From: Acetobacteraceae bacterium
GTDB lineage: Bacteria; Pseudomonadota; Alphaproteobacteria; Acetobacterales; Acetobacteraceae
Reading direction: 5' to 3'
Length of the DNA: 19,170 nucleotides
NCBI GenBank assembly: GCA_019689515.1
Contig: JADGHI010000012.1
Coordinates: 1-19,170, forward strand
Below are positions 1-6,774 of the stretch, one piece after another; position 1 is the stretch's first letter; each line of letters opens with the position of its first letter. Below the pieces are notes generated by a model. It was given only the letters and a program-made list of their open reading frames with translations. It was not told the DNA's origin and ran no database searches. The position numbers and the translations under genes are program-made.

Positions 1-281
1 TCATTATATTGATCTACGCCACGGAAGAAATATCTCCAATGGGTTCCATTGGGGTGCATCGACAAATTCGTTGTGGCTTTTAATTGAATCTTGATATCAA
101 CTTCCTGTAGATAAGCTGATTTACTCTGGAACGGTCCCCAAGCTGTCAATTCTGCGTCGATGCCGTTATTATCGTCATGACGACTTCCTAATTTGCACCC
201 CATATTGGCAGCAGAGGCCACCGCGTGCAAATATGCGTAGCTTAGTTCCGCTTCAACGTTTTGTTCGACAAGTGGACGCAC
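1..281 (-). CDS. DUF4365-like protein, N-terminal part (runs off window)
   Basis: An open frame of 93 codons runs from a GTG at 281 to the left edge with no stop. A strong Shine-Dalgarno run (GGGGGGAGGG, about 291-300) lies 9 nt before the GTG. Visible features are an acidic helix (ELSYAYLHAVA, residues 12-22), a GID motif (40-42) and an IQLKAT motif (65-70), followed by an aromatic WRYFF stretch (82-86). The order E12, D42, Q66-x-K68 fits a PD-(D/E)XK nuclease-fold active site, and the wording resembles DUF4365 proteins as I recall them. That family's function is not settled; a role on DNA is inference. G+C over 1-240 is about 45% by hand count, far below the neighbours, which suggests transfer. 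It lies 163 nt downstream of infC on the same strand. Family assignment is from memory without a search, and the C-terminal part is not visible. Confidence 0.7.
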   Translation of the reverse strand, partial: MRPLVEQNVEAELSYAYLHAVASAANMGCKLGSRHDDNNGIDAELTAWGPFQSKSAYLQEVDIKIQLKATTNLSMHPNGTHWRYFFRGVDQYN

Positions 282-444
282 GCCGCCACGCCCTCCCCCC
301 CACGTTGCACGGAACATCACGATCGTTCGATTGAAACATTCCGTCAACGGGGACGTCGAGCGCATGGGCAAAGACTAAGCACACCGTGCCCTTGCGGCCC
401 TGGCGCGGAGAGGACTCTTCCAAGCACCCCTCCGCACCGTGCTG
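282..444. other. Intergenic stretch between infC and the DUF4365-like gene
   Basis: This 163-bp gap marks the change from high to lower G+C. No tRNA or other RNA gene is visible. On the minus strand a TTGACG (347 to 342) could be a -35 element for the DUF4365-like gene, but the hexamer 17 bp further on (GATCGT, 324 to 319) is a poor -10. A small hairpin (GCAC-ACC-GTGC, about 380-390) is too short to call as the infC terminator. Confidence 0.4.
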
Positions 445-969
445 CTATTTCGGCGCCAGCACCATGACCATCTGGCGGTTCTCGAGCCGCGGGAACTGCT
501 CGACCTTGATCGTGTCGCCGAGCTCGTTGCGGATCCGCTCCAGCACCTTCGCGCCCAGATCCTGGTGCGCCATCTCGCGGCCGCGGAAACGGAGCGTCAC
601 CTTGACCTTGTCGCCTTCCTCGAGGAAGGAGCGCATCGCCCGCATCTTCACGCTGTAGTCGTGGTCGTCGATGTTCGGGCGAACCTTGATTTCCTTGACC
701 TCGACGATCTTCTGCTTCTTGCGCGCCTCGTTGGCCTTCTTCTGCTGCTCGTACTTGTACTTGCCGTAGTCCAGGATCTTGACCACGGGCGGAACAGCAT
801 TGGGGCTGATCTCGAGCAGGTCCAGGCCGGCGTCGTAGGCGCGCTGCAGCGCCTCTCGGGTGCTCACAACCCCGACCATCTCGCCGTTCTGGTCGATGAG
901 GCGAACCTGGGGAACCCGGATCTCCTCATTGACCCGCGGACCGTCGCGGGTCGGCATCTGGGCGGGCAT
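445..969 (-). CDS. infC: Translation initiation factor IF-3
   Basis: This 174-aa protein has the usual IF-3 length and both domains. The N-terminal domain begins at VNEEIR (about residue 13) and carries the typical ISPNAVPPVVKILDYGKY stretch, followed by the basic linker KYEQQKKANEARKKQK. The C-terminal domain carries EIKVRP, the DHDYSVKMRAMRSFLEEGDKVK stretch shortened here to its key parts (DYSVK, FLEEGDKVK), and RGREMAH. IF-3 binds the 30S subunit, keeps it apart from 50S and checks start-codon and initiator-tRNA pairing. The ATG at 969 follows AGAGGA after 3 nt; a second in-frame ATG lies four codons on. It lies 66 nt after thrS, the classic thrS-infC order. An upstream 15-bp repeat duplicates the ribosome-binding region. 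Confidence 0.96.
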   Translation of the reverse strand: MPAQMPTRDGPRVNEEIRVPQVRLIDQNGEMVGVVSTREALQRAYDAGLDLLEISPNAVPPVVKILDYGKYKYEQQKKANEARKKQKIVEVKEIKVRPNIDDHDYSVKMRAMRSFLEEGDKVKVTLRFRGREMAHQDLGAKVLERIRNELGDTIKVEQFPRLENRQMVMVLAPK

Positions 970-972
970 AGG

Positions 973-1007
973 TCCTCTGGCTATGGCTCAGCTCCTTTGG
1001 CTATGGC
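973..1007 (-). repeat. Duplicated ribosome-binding region before infC
   Basis: Two 15-bp copies (993-1007 and 973-987) differ at one base and are offset by 20 bp. Read on the minus strand each is GCCATAGCCA followed by AAGGA or GAGGA, so each contains a Shine-Dalgarno-like core. Only the copy at 973-987 sits close enough to the infC ATG at 969 to serve it. Confidence 0.7.
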
Positions 1008-1018
1008 AACGAATGCGT

Positions 1019-1049
1019 ATAATATGGACGGCGGCTCAAGCCGTCGCAA
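1019..1049 (-). promoter_or_regulatory. Possible infC promoter inside the end of thrS
   Basis: On the minus strand TATTAT (1024 to 1019, 5 of 6 matches to the -10 consensus) lies 19 bp after TTGCGA (1049 to 1044). It overlaps the last thrS codons and is the only AT-rich patch nearby. The 19-bp spacer is long, so infC may equally be transcribed only with thrS. Confidence 0.3.
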
Positions 1050-2979
1050 CCTTGAGATCGGGCGGCACGGCTTCCGCCGCAAGGCGTGAAACGGCCTCCT
1101 CCAGCCTCAGGGTCTCCTGTTCCCGGCCGGGCAGGCGCCGCAGCACCAGGCTCCGCTCCTCCGCCTCCCGCCGGCCGACAACAGCCAGCACCGGCACGCG
1201 CTGCTCGATGTGGTCCACGACCTTGCGGTTGATCTTCTCGTTCCGCAGGTCGAGTTCCACCCGCAGCCCGGCCTTCCGCAGCGCCTCCGCCGCCTCCTGC
1301 GCGAAGGGCGCGGCATCGTCCACGATGCTCGCCACCACCACCTGGACCGGGGCGAGCCAAAGCGGGAAGCGGCCGGCATACTGCTCGATCAGGATGCCGA
1401 GGAAGCGCTCGAAGCTGCCGAGGATGGCGCGGTGCAGCATGACCGGGCGCCGCCGCGTCCCGTCCTCGGCGACGTATTCGGCGTCGAGCCGCTCCGGCAG
1501 CACGAAGTCCACCTGCAGCGTGCCGCACTGCCACTCCCGCCCGATCGCGTCGCGCAGCACGAATTCGAGCTTCGGGCCGTAGAAGGCGCCCTCCCCCGGG
1601 TTCAGCGCGTATTCGACGCCGACGATCCGGCAGGCCTCCTTCAGCGCCGCCTCCGCCCGGTCCCAGGTCGCGTCGTCGCCGGCCCGGACCGGCGGGCGGT
1701 CCGAGAACTTCACCGTGAACTCGCTGAAGCCGAGGTCGCGGTAGATCGAGGCGAGCAGGTCCACGAACCGCGCTGTCTCCTCCGCGATCTGGTGCTCCTC
1801 GCAGAAGATGTGCGCGTCGTCCTGGGTGAAGGCGCGGACGCGCATGAGGCCGTGCAGCGCGCCGGAGGGCTCGTAGCGGTGGCAGGAGCCGAACTCCGCC
1901 ATGCGCAGCGGCAGCTCGCGGTAGGAGCGGATCCCCTGCCTGAAGATCTGCACGTGGCAGGGGCAGTTCATCGGCTTCAGCGCGAGCACGCGGTCCTTCT
2001 CGGACTCGTCCTCGACGGTGGCGATGAACATGTGCTCGCGGAACTTCTCCCAGTGGCCCGAGGCCTCCCAGAGCTTCCGGTCCACGAGCTGCGGGGTGCG
2101 CACTTCCTGGTAGCCGGCCGCGTCGAGGCGCCGGCGCATGTAGCCCTCCACCGTGCGGTAGAGGCGCCACCCCTTCGGGTGCCAGAAGACGCTGCCGACC
2201 GCCTCCTCCTGGAAATGGAACAGGTCCATCTCCTTGCCGATCCGGCGGTGGTCGCGCCGCTCCGCCTCCTCGAGCTGGTGGAGGTAGGCGTCCAGCTCCT
2301 TCTGGTCGCGCCAGGCGGTGCCGTAGATGCGGCTCAGCATGGCGTTGCGGTGGTCGCCCCGCCAGTAGGCGCCGGCCACCTTCATCAGCTTGAAGGCGGT
2401 GCCGACATCGCCGGTCGAGCGCATGTGCGGGCCGCGGCAGAGGTCCAGCCAATCGCCCTGGCGGTAGATGGAGATCACCTCGTCCGGCGGCAGGTCGCGG
2501 ATGATCTCGGCCTTGTACCGTTCGCCCCTCGCCTCGAAGAAGCGGATCGCCTCCTCGCGCGGCCATTCCTCGCGCACGAAGGGCGCGTTGCGCGCGATGA
2601 TCTCGCGCATCTTCGCCTCGATCGCGGGGAAGTCGTCCGGGGTGAAGGGCTCGTTGCGGGCGAAGTCATAGTAGAAGCCGTTCTCGATCGCCGGGCCGAT
2701 CGTGACCTGGGTGCCCGGGAACAGCTCCTGCACCGCCTCCGCCAGCACATGGGCGGCATCGTGGCGGATCAGCTCCAGCGCCTCGGGGTCCTTGCGGGTG
2801 ACGAAGCGGACGGAGGCGTCGCGGTCCAGCACGGCCGAAAGGTCCATCAGCCTGCCGTCCACGCGCATGGCGAGCGCCGCCCTGGCCAGGCCGGGCCCGA
2901 TCGCGGCGGCGATCTCCGTGCCCGTGACCGGCCCGTCGAAGCGGCGCACGGATCCGTCGGGCAGGGTAATCACGGGCAT
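1036..2979 (-). CDS. thrS: Threonine-tRNA ligase
   Basis: A full-length ThrRS of 647 aa. It charges tRNA-Thr with threonine in the cytoplasm. The order is a TGS domain (about 1-62), an editing domain with HDAAH (73-77) and DLCRGPH (179-185, C181 and H185), the class II catalytic core with NCPCH (338-342, C339 matching the zinc-binding cysteine), and a C-terminal anticodon-binding domain starting near FPLWLAPVQV. The cysteine after NCP replaces the glycine seen in E. coli (NCPGH). The ATG at 2979 follows AAGGA (2995 to 2991) with an 11-nt spacer. infC follows 66 nt downstream, as in many bacteria. A hairpin upstream (3061-3093) separates it from the glycosyltransferase genes, so thrS probably has its own promoter, which I could not place. 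Confidence 0.97.
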   Translation of the reverse strand: MPVITLPDGSVRRFDGPVTGTEIAAAIGPGLARAALAMRVDGRLMDLSAVLDRDASVRFVTRKDPEALELIRHDAAHVLAEAVQELFPGTQVTIGPAIENGFYYDFARNEPFTPDDFPAIEAKMREIIARNAPFVREEWPREEAIRFFEARGERYKAEIIRDLPPDEVISIYRQGDWLDLCRGPHMRSTGDVGTAFKLMKVAGAYWRGDHRNAMLSRIYGTAWRDQKELDAYLHQLEEAERRDHRRIGKEMDLFHFQEEAVGSVFWHPKGWRLYRTVEGYMRRRLDAAGYQEVRTPQLVDRKLWEASGHWEKFREHMFIATVEDESEKDRVLALKPMNCPCHVQIFRQGIRSYRELPLRMAEFGSCHRYEPSGALHGLMRVRAFTQDDAHIFCEEHQIAEETARFVDLLASIYRDLGFSEFTVKFSDRPPVRAGDDATWDRAEAALKEACRIVGVEYALNPGEGAFYGPKLEFVLRDAIGREWQCGTLQVDFVLPERLDAEYVAEDGTRRRPVMLHRAILGSFERFLGILIEQYAGRFPLWLAPVQVVVASIVDDAAPFAQEAAEALRKAGLRVELDLRNEKINRKVVDHIEQRVPVLAVVGRREAEERSLVLRRLPGREQETLRLEEAVSRLAAEAVPPDLKVATA

Positions 2980-3060
2980 CGGTCGGGATTTCCTTGGTCC
3001 TGGGTCAAGCGTGTCGGGGCGAGACGGGCGCGCGGGACTCCCCGAGGCCCGGGAGAGGCC

Positions 3061-3093
3061 GCGGGGGCCGGACGATGGGCACCCAGCCCCCGC
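3061..3093 (-). terminator. Hairpin after the GT9 gene
   Basis: GCGGGGGC (3061-3068) pairs perfectly with GCCCCCGC (3086-3093) over a 17-nt loop that has a further GGG/CCC pairing inside. It begins 3 nt after the GT9 stop codon. There is no clear T run, so intrinsic termination is plausible but not certain. Confidence 0.45.
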
Positions 3094-3096
3094 CGG

Positions 3097-4149
3097 TCAA
3101 GGCGTCGAGGCCGCCACCGCCTCACCAAGATCGCTGTCGCCGCGAATATATGGCGCGGCGGAGCCGCCGGCTCCACTCCCGGCGAGGGGCGGCATCTCCT
3201 CCCCCGCGGTCAGCCCCGCCAGCGCAGCCATCACCTGCCGCGGCTCCAGCCCCGCTAGGGGCACCTGGCGCAGCACGGCCACCCTCGGGCCGCGCGGCGC
3301 GCAGAGCGCCGGGTCGCTGTCCTCGCCGAACAGCGCCAGGGTCGGGCATCCGCACATCGCGACCAGATGCGTCGGCCCGGTGTCGTTGCCCACCGCCAGC
3401 GTCGCCCGGCGCGCCAGCGCGCCGATATCGGCGAAGCCGGTCCGGCCGGTCAGGTCCACCGTCTCCGGCGCCCGCGCCCCGATCGCCGCGGCGAGCGGCG
3501 CCTCCACCGCCCCGCCGAGGACGACGCAGGGCAGGCCGAGCATCGCCGCCAGCTCGCCGTAGCGCTCCGCCGGCCAGCGTTTGGCCGGCCGGGTCGGCGC
3601 CGCGCCCGGGATGAGCAGCACGAAGCGATCCGGCAGGCCGAAGCGCGACAGGTCGGCGTCCAGCCAGGACAGGTCGGGCGGGGGGAATTCGACGAGCCCC
3701 GCCGCCTGGAGCTGATCGCGCTGGCGCTCGACCGTATGCATCTTGTCCCGCCGCGGATTGGCGTGCGGGTGGGAGCAGCCGCGGGCGATCCCGGACCAGC
3801 CCACCCCCCGCCCCACGAACCACCGATAGCGCGAGGACCGCGCCGAGGTCTGGAGGTCGTAGACGAAGTCGAACCGCCCCGCGCGCAGCCGCCGCGCCAG
3901 CCGCCACAGGCCGGCAAGGTCGGCCGAGGCCGGACGCCCGTCCGTCCAGACCTCGTCGAACCAGGGGCTGCGCCGCGCCAGCTCGCCATAGGGCGGCGTG
4001 GTCAGCAGGGTGATGTGCGCCGCCGGATGGCCGTGGCGGATCGCCGCGAAGGCCGCGAAGGCCTGGGCGAAGTCGCCCAGCGCGGAAAGCTTGATGACGA
4101 GGATCCGCTCGGCCTCGGGGCGCGGCGGCATGGCGCGGGTTGGGGTCAC
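3097..4149 (-). CDS. Glycosyltransferase family 9, heptosyltransferase-like
   Basis: A 350-aa GT-B enzyme of the ADP-heptose:LPS heptosyltransferase family. The N-terminal half opens with ILVIKLSALGDFAQAF (16-31, D26 in the usual nucleotide-sugar site). The C-terminal half has LLIPGAAPTRPAKRWP (178-193) and GNDTGPTHLVA (254-264), the family signature. It probably adds a sugar to the LPS core or another envelope glycan on the inner face of the membrane; the exact donor and acceptor cannot be read. I give the GTG at 4149, which overlaps the GT4 stop (GTGA, 4146-4149) and implies coupled translation; an ATG at 4131 is a good alternative and would remove six residues. No export signal is seen. 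Confidence 0.9.
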   Translation of the reverse strand: MTPTRAMPPRPEAERILVIKLSALGDFAQAFAAFAAIRHGHPAAHITLLTTPPYGELARRSPWFDEVWTDGRPASADLAGLWRLARRLRAGRFDFVYDLQTSARSSRYRWFVGRGVGWSGIARGCSHPHANPRRDKMHTVERQRDQLQAAGLVEFPPPDLSWLDADLSRFGLPDRFVLLIPGAAPTRPAKRWPAERYGELAAMLGLPCVVLGGAVEAPLAAAIGARAPETVDLTGRTGFADIGALARRATLAVGNDTGPTHLVAMCGCPTLALFGEDSDPALCAPRGPRVAVLRQVPLAGLEPRQVMAALAGLTAGEEMPPLAGSGAGGSAAPYIRGDSDLGEAVAASTP

Positions 4150-5306
4150 AGCAGTTCTCGATAGACGGCGAGGGTGGCGCGCTGCATCGCCTCGGTGGTG
4201 TAGCCCCCTTCCAGCACTGCTTGGCGCGCCCGGGCTCCCATCGCCGCGCGCGTCTCCGCCGGCAGAGCCAGCGCGCGGGCGAGCGCCGCGGCCAGCGCCT
4301 CCGGGTCGCCGGGCGGGACGCGCCAGCCCGTCTCGCCCTCAGCCACCGTCTCGCGCGCCGCGCCGTGATCGGTGGCGATCACCGGCCGGCCCATGGCCTG
4401 AGCCTCGATCACGGTGCGGCCAAAGGCTTCCGGATCGGTCGAGGCGCTCACCGCCACGTCGCACAGCAGCAGCGCCGCGGCCATGTCGTCGCACGGCCCG
4501 ACCAGCCGCACCCGCCCGGCGAGGCCGCGCGCCGCGATCAGGTCGTCCAGCTCGGCGCGGAAGCCCGCGCGGCCCTCGGACCCGCCGACCAGGAGGGCGA
4601 TGGCCTCGCCGGGCAGCCGCGCCATCGCCTCGACCAGCACGGCCTGCCCCTTCCAGCGGGTGATCCGGCCGGGGAGCATCACCACGGGCGGGCTCGCGGC
4701 AGCGCCGCCGGGCTCCGGCAGGCCCCAGGCGGCGCGCAGCGCGGCGAGGCGCTCCGGCGCCACCGCCGCCGGGTCGAACACGCGCAGGTCCACGCCGCGC
4801 GGAATCACCCGCACCCGCCCCGGATCGGTGCCATGCCGTTCGGCGATCAGCCCCGCGATGAAGCGGCTGATCGCGATGACCCGCTCGCCCCGTGCCATGA
4901 CCGAGTTGTAGAGGCGCTTTCCCGGGAAGCCTTCGTTGTAGCTGCCGTGATAGGTCGTGACGAAGCGCACCCCGGCGCGCCGGGCCGCGAGCAGCGCCGA
5001 CCAGGCCGGCGCCCGCGAGCGGGCATGGATCACCGCCACCCCCTCGCGGCGTGCCAGCGCGGCGAGGGCCGCGGCGTTGCGCCAGAGCGCCGACGGCGTG
5101 CGGCGGTCGAGCGGGAGGACGAAGTGCCGGGCGCCCAGGCGCTCGAGTTTCGGGACCATGGGCCCGCCGGCGGAGGCCACCAGGGCGCGGAACCCGGCGC
5201 CGACCAGGGCCTCGGCGATCTCCAGCGTGCCGCGCTCGACCCCCCCGGAGACCAGGGCAGGTAGGACCTGCAATACGGCGGGACCAGGCGCGCAATCGGG
5301 AGACAC
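4146..5306 (-). CDS. Glycosyltransferase family 4 (GT-B)
   Basis: A 386-aa GT4 enzyme. The N-terminal domain has VLPALVSGGVERGTLEIA (14-31), HARSRAPAWS (94-103), the YHGSYNEGFPGK loop (119-130) and AISRF (145-149). The C-terminal domain has RVIPRGVD (166-173), LPGRITRWKG (211-220, R214 and K219) and the donor-binding EX7E motif (E293 to E301 in EAFGRTVIE). It transfers a sugar from a nucleotide donor, probably during LPS or exopolysaccharide synthesis; the substrate is unknown. The start is a GTG at 5306, with CGGGAG about 14 nt upstream, a distant ribosome-binding site, so the start is moderately sure. It is first in a two-gene unit with GT9. Its leader holds two hairpins with identical loops (5359-5405). 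Confidence 0.9.
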   Translation of the reverse strand: MSPDCAPGPAVLQVLPALVSGGVERGTLEIAEALVGAGFRALVASAGGPMVPKLERLGARHFVLPLDRRTPSALWRNAAALAALARREGVAVIHARSRAPAWSALLAARRAGVRFVTTYHGSYNEGFPGKRLYNSVMARGERVIAISRFIAGLIAERHGTDPGRVRVIPRGVDLRVFDPAAVAPERLAALRAAWGLPEPGGAAASPPVVMLPGRITRWKGQAVLVEAMARLPGEAIALLVGGSEGRAGFRAELDDLIAARGLAGRVRLVGPCDDMAAALLLCDVAVSASTDPEAFGRTVIEAQAMGRPVIATDHGAARETVAEGETGWRVPPGDPEALAAALARALALPAETRAAMGARARQAVLEGGYTTEAMQRATLAVYRELL

Positions 5307-5358
5307 CAGTGCGGTGGTTACTCCCGGGCGGCGGAGTCGGTCCAGAGGGTCCGGATTG

Positions 5359-5405
5359 CGCCTTGGTTGGCGGGGAATCGCAAACCCCTACCCTTGGTTG
5401 GGTAG
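5359..5405. repeat. Two hairpins sharing the loop TTGGTT
   Basis: CGCC-TTGGTT-GGCG (5359-5372) and CTACCC-TTGGTT-GGGTAG (5388-5405) have different stems but the same six-base loop. The shared 10-mer CCTTGGTTGG recurs at 5361-5370 and 5392-5401, an offset of 31 bp, close to three helical turns. They lie between the divergent GT4 gene (loop AACCAA in its RNA) and the small membrane-protein gene. They could be RNA elements in the GT4 leader or a pair of protein-binding sites. Confidence 0.5.
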
Positions 5406-5419
5406 AAGCCAATGCAGGA

Positions 5420-5770
5420 ATGTTTTACCCTATAGTAATGAATCCCTTCCTCCTCTCGGTCCTGCTCCTCTCGGGCGCAGCCTTCATACACGGGAGGTCG
5501 GTGGCGCCCGAACTGCGGATGGCGAACGCGGTCGCGGACAAGACGTGGAAGCTCCTGGGCAAGGCGGCGCTCCTCGCCTGGTTCGGGATGTTGGCCTGGG
5601 GCGTCCTGCATAAGGGCGTCTGGCTGACCCTCGCTGCCCTGGTGGGCTCGCTCGCGCTCAACGCACTGATCGCACGGCGGGGGCCGATGTCGGCCTGGCC
5701 AGGGCTCTCGATGGTCTTCGCCGTGACGGGCCTCGGCCTCGCGGCCGCGACGGTGCTCGGACGGATCTGA
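5420..5770 (+). CDS. Small four-helix membrane protein, unknown function
   Basis: I do not recognise this protein. From the ATG at 5438 it has 110 aa; from the in-frame ATG at 5420 it has 116. Four hydrophobic stretches are visible: FLLSVLLLSGAAFI near the N-terminus, LLGKAALLAWFGMLAWGV, WLTLAALVGSLALNALI and MVFAVTGLGLAAATVLG, with arginine-rich turns (for example ARRG) between them. It is therefore probably an inner-membrane protein. Neither start has a well-spaced ribosome-binding site: AGGA lies directly before the ATG at 5420 and 17 nt before the one at 5438. It stands alone, divergent from the glycosyltransferase pair and convergent with bfr. The hydrophobic pattern in this frame ends at the stop, and the opposite strand has no convincing gene, which supports it as real. 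Confidence 0.65.
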   Translation: MFYPIVMNPFLLSVLLLSGAAFIHGRSVAPELRMANAVADKTWKLLGKAALLAWFGMLAWGVLHKGVWLTLAALVGSLALNALIARRGPMSAWPGLSMVFAVTGLGLAAATVLGRI

Positions 5771-5819
5771 ACCGCCAGCGCGGGGAAGGTGGGCCGGCGG
5801 AGAGGACGGCGCGCACCGC

Positions 5820-5904
5820 TGCCCGTCCGCGCAGGGTCCACGCAGCGCGTGGGGCCGAGGCTGCGGCATGGCCGCGCAGCCACGGCCCCGCGGCAGGACG
5901 GGCA
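5820..5904. other. Nested hairpin structure between convergent genes
   Basis: TGCCCGTCC (5820-5828) pairs with GGACGGGCA (5896-5904), a perfect 9-bp outer stem. Inside are CCACGC-AGC-GCGTGG (5838-5852) and a longer hairpin: GGGGCCG (5851-5857) with CGGCCCC (5883-5889), an A-A mismatch, then GGCTGCG (5859-5865) with CGCAGCC (5875-5881). The two inner hairpins share two bases, so they fit together only after slight trimming, giving a three-way junction. It lies between the small membrane-protein gene and bfr, so a two-way terminator, a repeat element or a structured RNA are all possible. G+C-rich DNA makes chance pairing easier. Confidence 0.45.
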
Positions 5905-5979
5905 CAGGGTACTGTCGCTTCGATGCGACGGAGGATCGCGCGGCGGTGACGCTTTGGGCTGCCACCGGGCCGAAGGGGG

Positions 5980-6483
5980 TCAGCTCCCGCTTGCCTCCGA
6001 CTCCTGATCGGGCGCCGGCGCCGCGTTGAGCTGGATGTAACGCTCGATCCCGATCTGCCGGATCAGGTCGAACTGCCGGTCGAGGAAGTCCACATGCTCC
6101 TCCTCGCTCTCCAGGATGCGGCGCAGCAGGTCGCGCGAGACGTAGTCGCGCACCGACTCGCAATGCGCGATGCCCTCGCGCAAGTCGGCCATGGCCTTCT
6201 GCTCCAGCGCGAGGTCAGCGCGCAGGATCTCCTCCACGGTCTGCCCGACCACGATGTTGTTCAGCCGCTGCACGTTCGGCAGCCCGTCGAGGAACAGGAT
6301 GCGCTGGATCAGCCAGTCGGCATGGCGCATCTCGTCGACGGATTCCTTGTACTCGAAATCCCCGAGCCGGGTGACGCCCCAGTGCTGCAGCGTGCGCGCG
6401 TGCAGGAAATACTGGTTGATCGCCGTCAGCTCGTTGGTGAGCTGGGTGTTCAGGTGGTCAATGACCTTCGGGTCGCCCTTCAC
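5980..6483 (-). CDS. bfr: Bacterioferritin (haem-containing iron storage)
   Basis: A 167-aa bacterioferritin, slightly longer than usual because of a tail rich in Ala, Glu and Ser. It forms a 24-subunit shell that oxidises Fe(II) and stores it as a mineral. All ferroxidase ligands are present at the classic positions: E18, E51, H54, E94, E127 and H130. M52, the haem ligand at the subunit interface, is also present. The opening MKGDPKVIDHLN is typical. The start is a GTG at 6483, with GGGAG 9 nt upstream. It is the last gene of the unit with the binding protein and bfd, 54 nt after bfd, which fits electron transfer from Bfd to Bfr for iron release. Confidence 0.96.
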   Translation of the reverse strand: MKGDPKVIDHLNTQLTNELTAINQYFLHARTLQHWGVTRLGDFEYKESVDEMRHADWLIQRILFLDGLPNVQRLNNIVVGQTVEEILRADLALEQKAMADLREGIAHCESVRDYVSRDLLRRILESEEEHVDFLDRQFDLIRQIGIERYIQLNAAPAPDQESEASGS

Positions 6484-6537
6484 CGTGCCGCTCTCCCGGT
6501 GCCGTGCGGCAGGAAGAGCACACTACGGGAATGCGCA

Positions 6538-6759
6538 TCAAGCCGCCGCCGGACACGCCCTCGCGAACCAGACGCCACCGAGCGGGCCGGGTTGGCGCGC
6601 AGCGACCTCGCGGATCGCGGCGAGGATGGTGCGCGTGCACCCGCCGCACTGCGCACGGCCGCCACAGGCCTCGTACACCGCCTTCGGGCGACGGGCGCCG
6701 GCGGCGACGGCGGCGGCGACCTGAGTGTCGGTCAGGCCGTTGCACAGGCAGATGTACAT
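6538..6759 (-). CDS. bfd: Bacterioferritin-associated ferredoxin-like [2Fe-2S] protein
   Basis: A 73-aa Bfd-type protein. Four cysteines, C4, C6, C38 and C41 (CLC near the start, then CGGC), match the Bfd [2Fe-2S] pattern; C32 is an additional cysteine. In E. coli and Pseudomonas, Bfd passes electrons to the bacterioferritin haem so that stored iron is released. The ATG at 6759 has GGAG 7 nt upstream, located right after the stop of the binding-protein gene (15 nt between the genes). bfr follows on the same strand. The C-terminal tail beyond residue 52 (ARQPGPLGGVWFARACPAAA) is longer than in E. coli Bfd. Confidence 0.93.
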   Translation of the reverse strand: MYICLCNGLTDTQVAAAVAAGARRPKAVYEACGGRAQCGGCTRTILAAIREVAARQPGPLGGVWFARACPAAA

Positions 6760-6774
6760 GGTGCCGCTCCGCCC

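Noticed and set aside
282..444. tRNA or attachment site next to the AT-rich island
   Set aside because: No cloverleaf and no recognisable direct repeat can be seen in this stretch.
1018..1023. Perfect plus-strand TATAAT suggesting a transcript antisense to thrS
   Set aside because: No acceptable -35 lies 15-19 bp upstream, and the same bases fit a minus-strand -10 for infC.
1210..3258. Long plus-strand open frame opposite thrS
   Set aside because: It mirrors the thrS codons, is rich in Arg, Ala, His and Leu, and has no domain; thrS on the other strand is certain.
5051..5437. Upstream extension of the small membrane-protein frame
   Set aside because: It is Arg/Pro-rich, lies opposite the GT4 gene and has no ribosome-binding site; the hydrophobic protein begins near 5420-5438.
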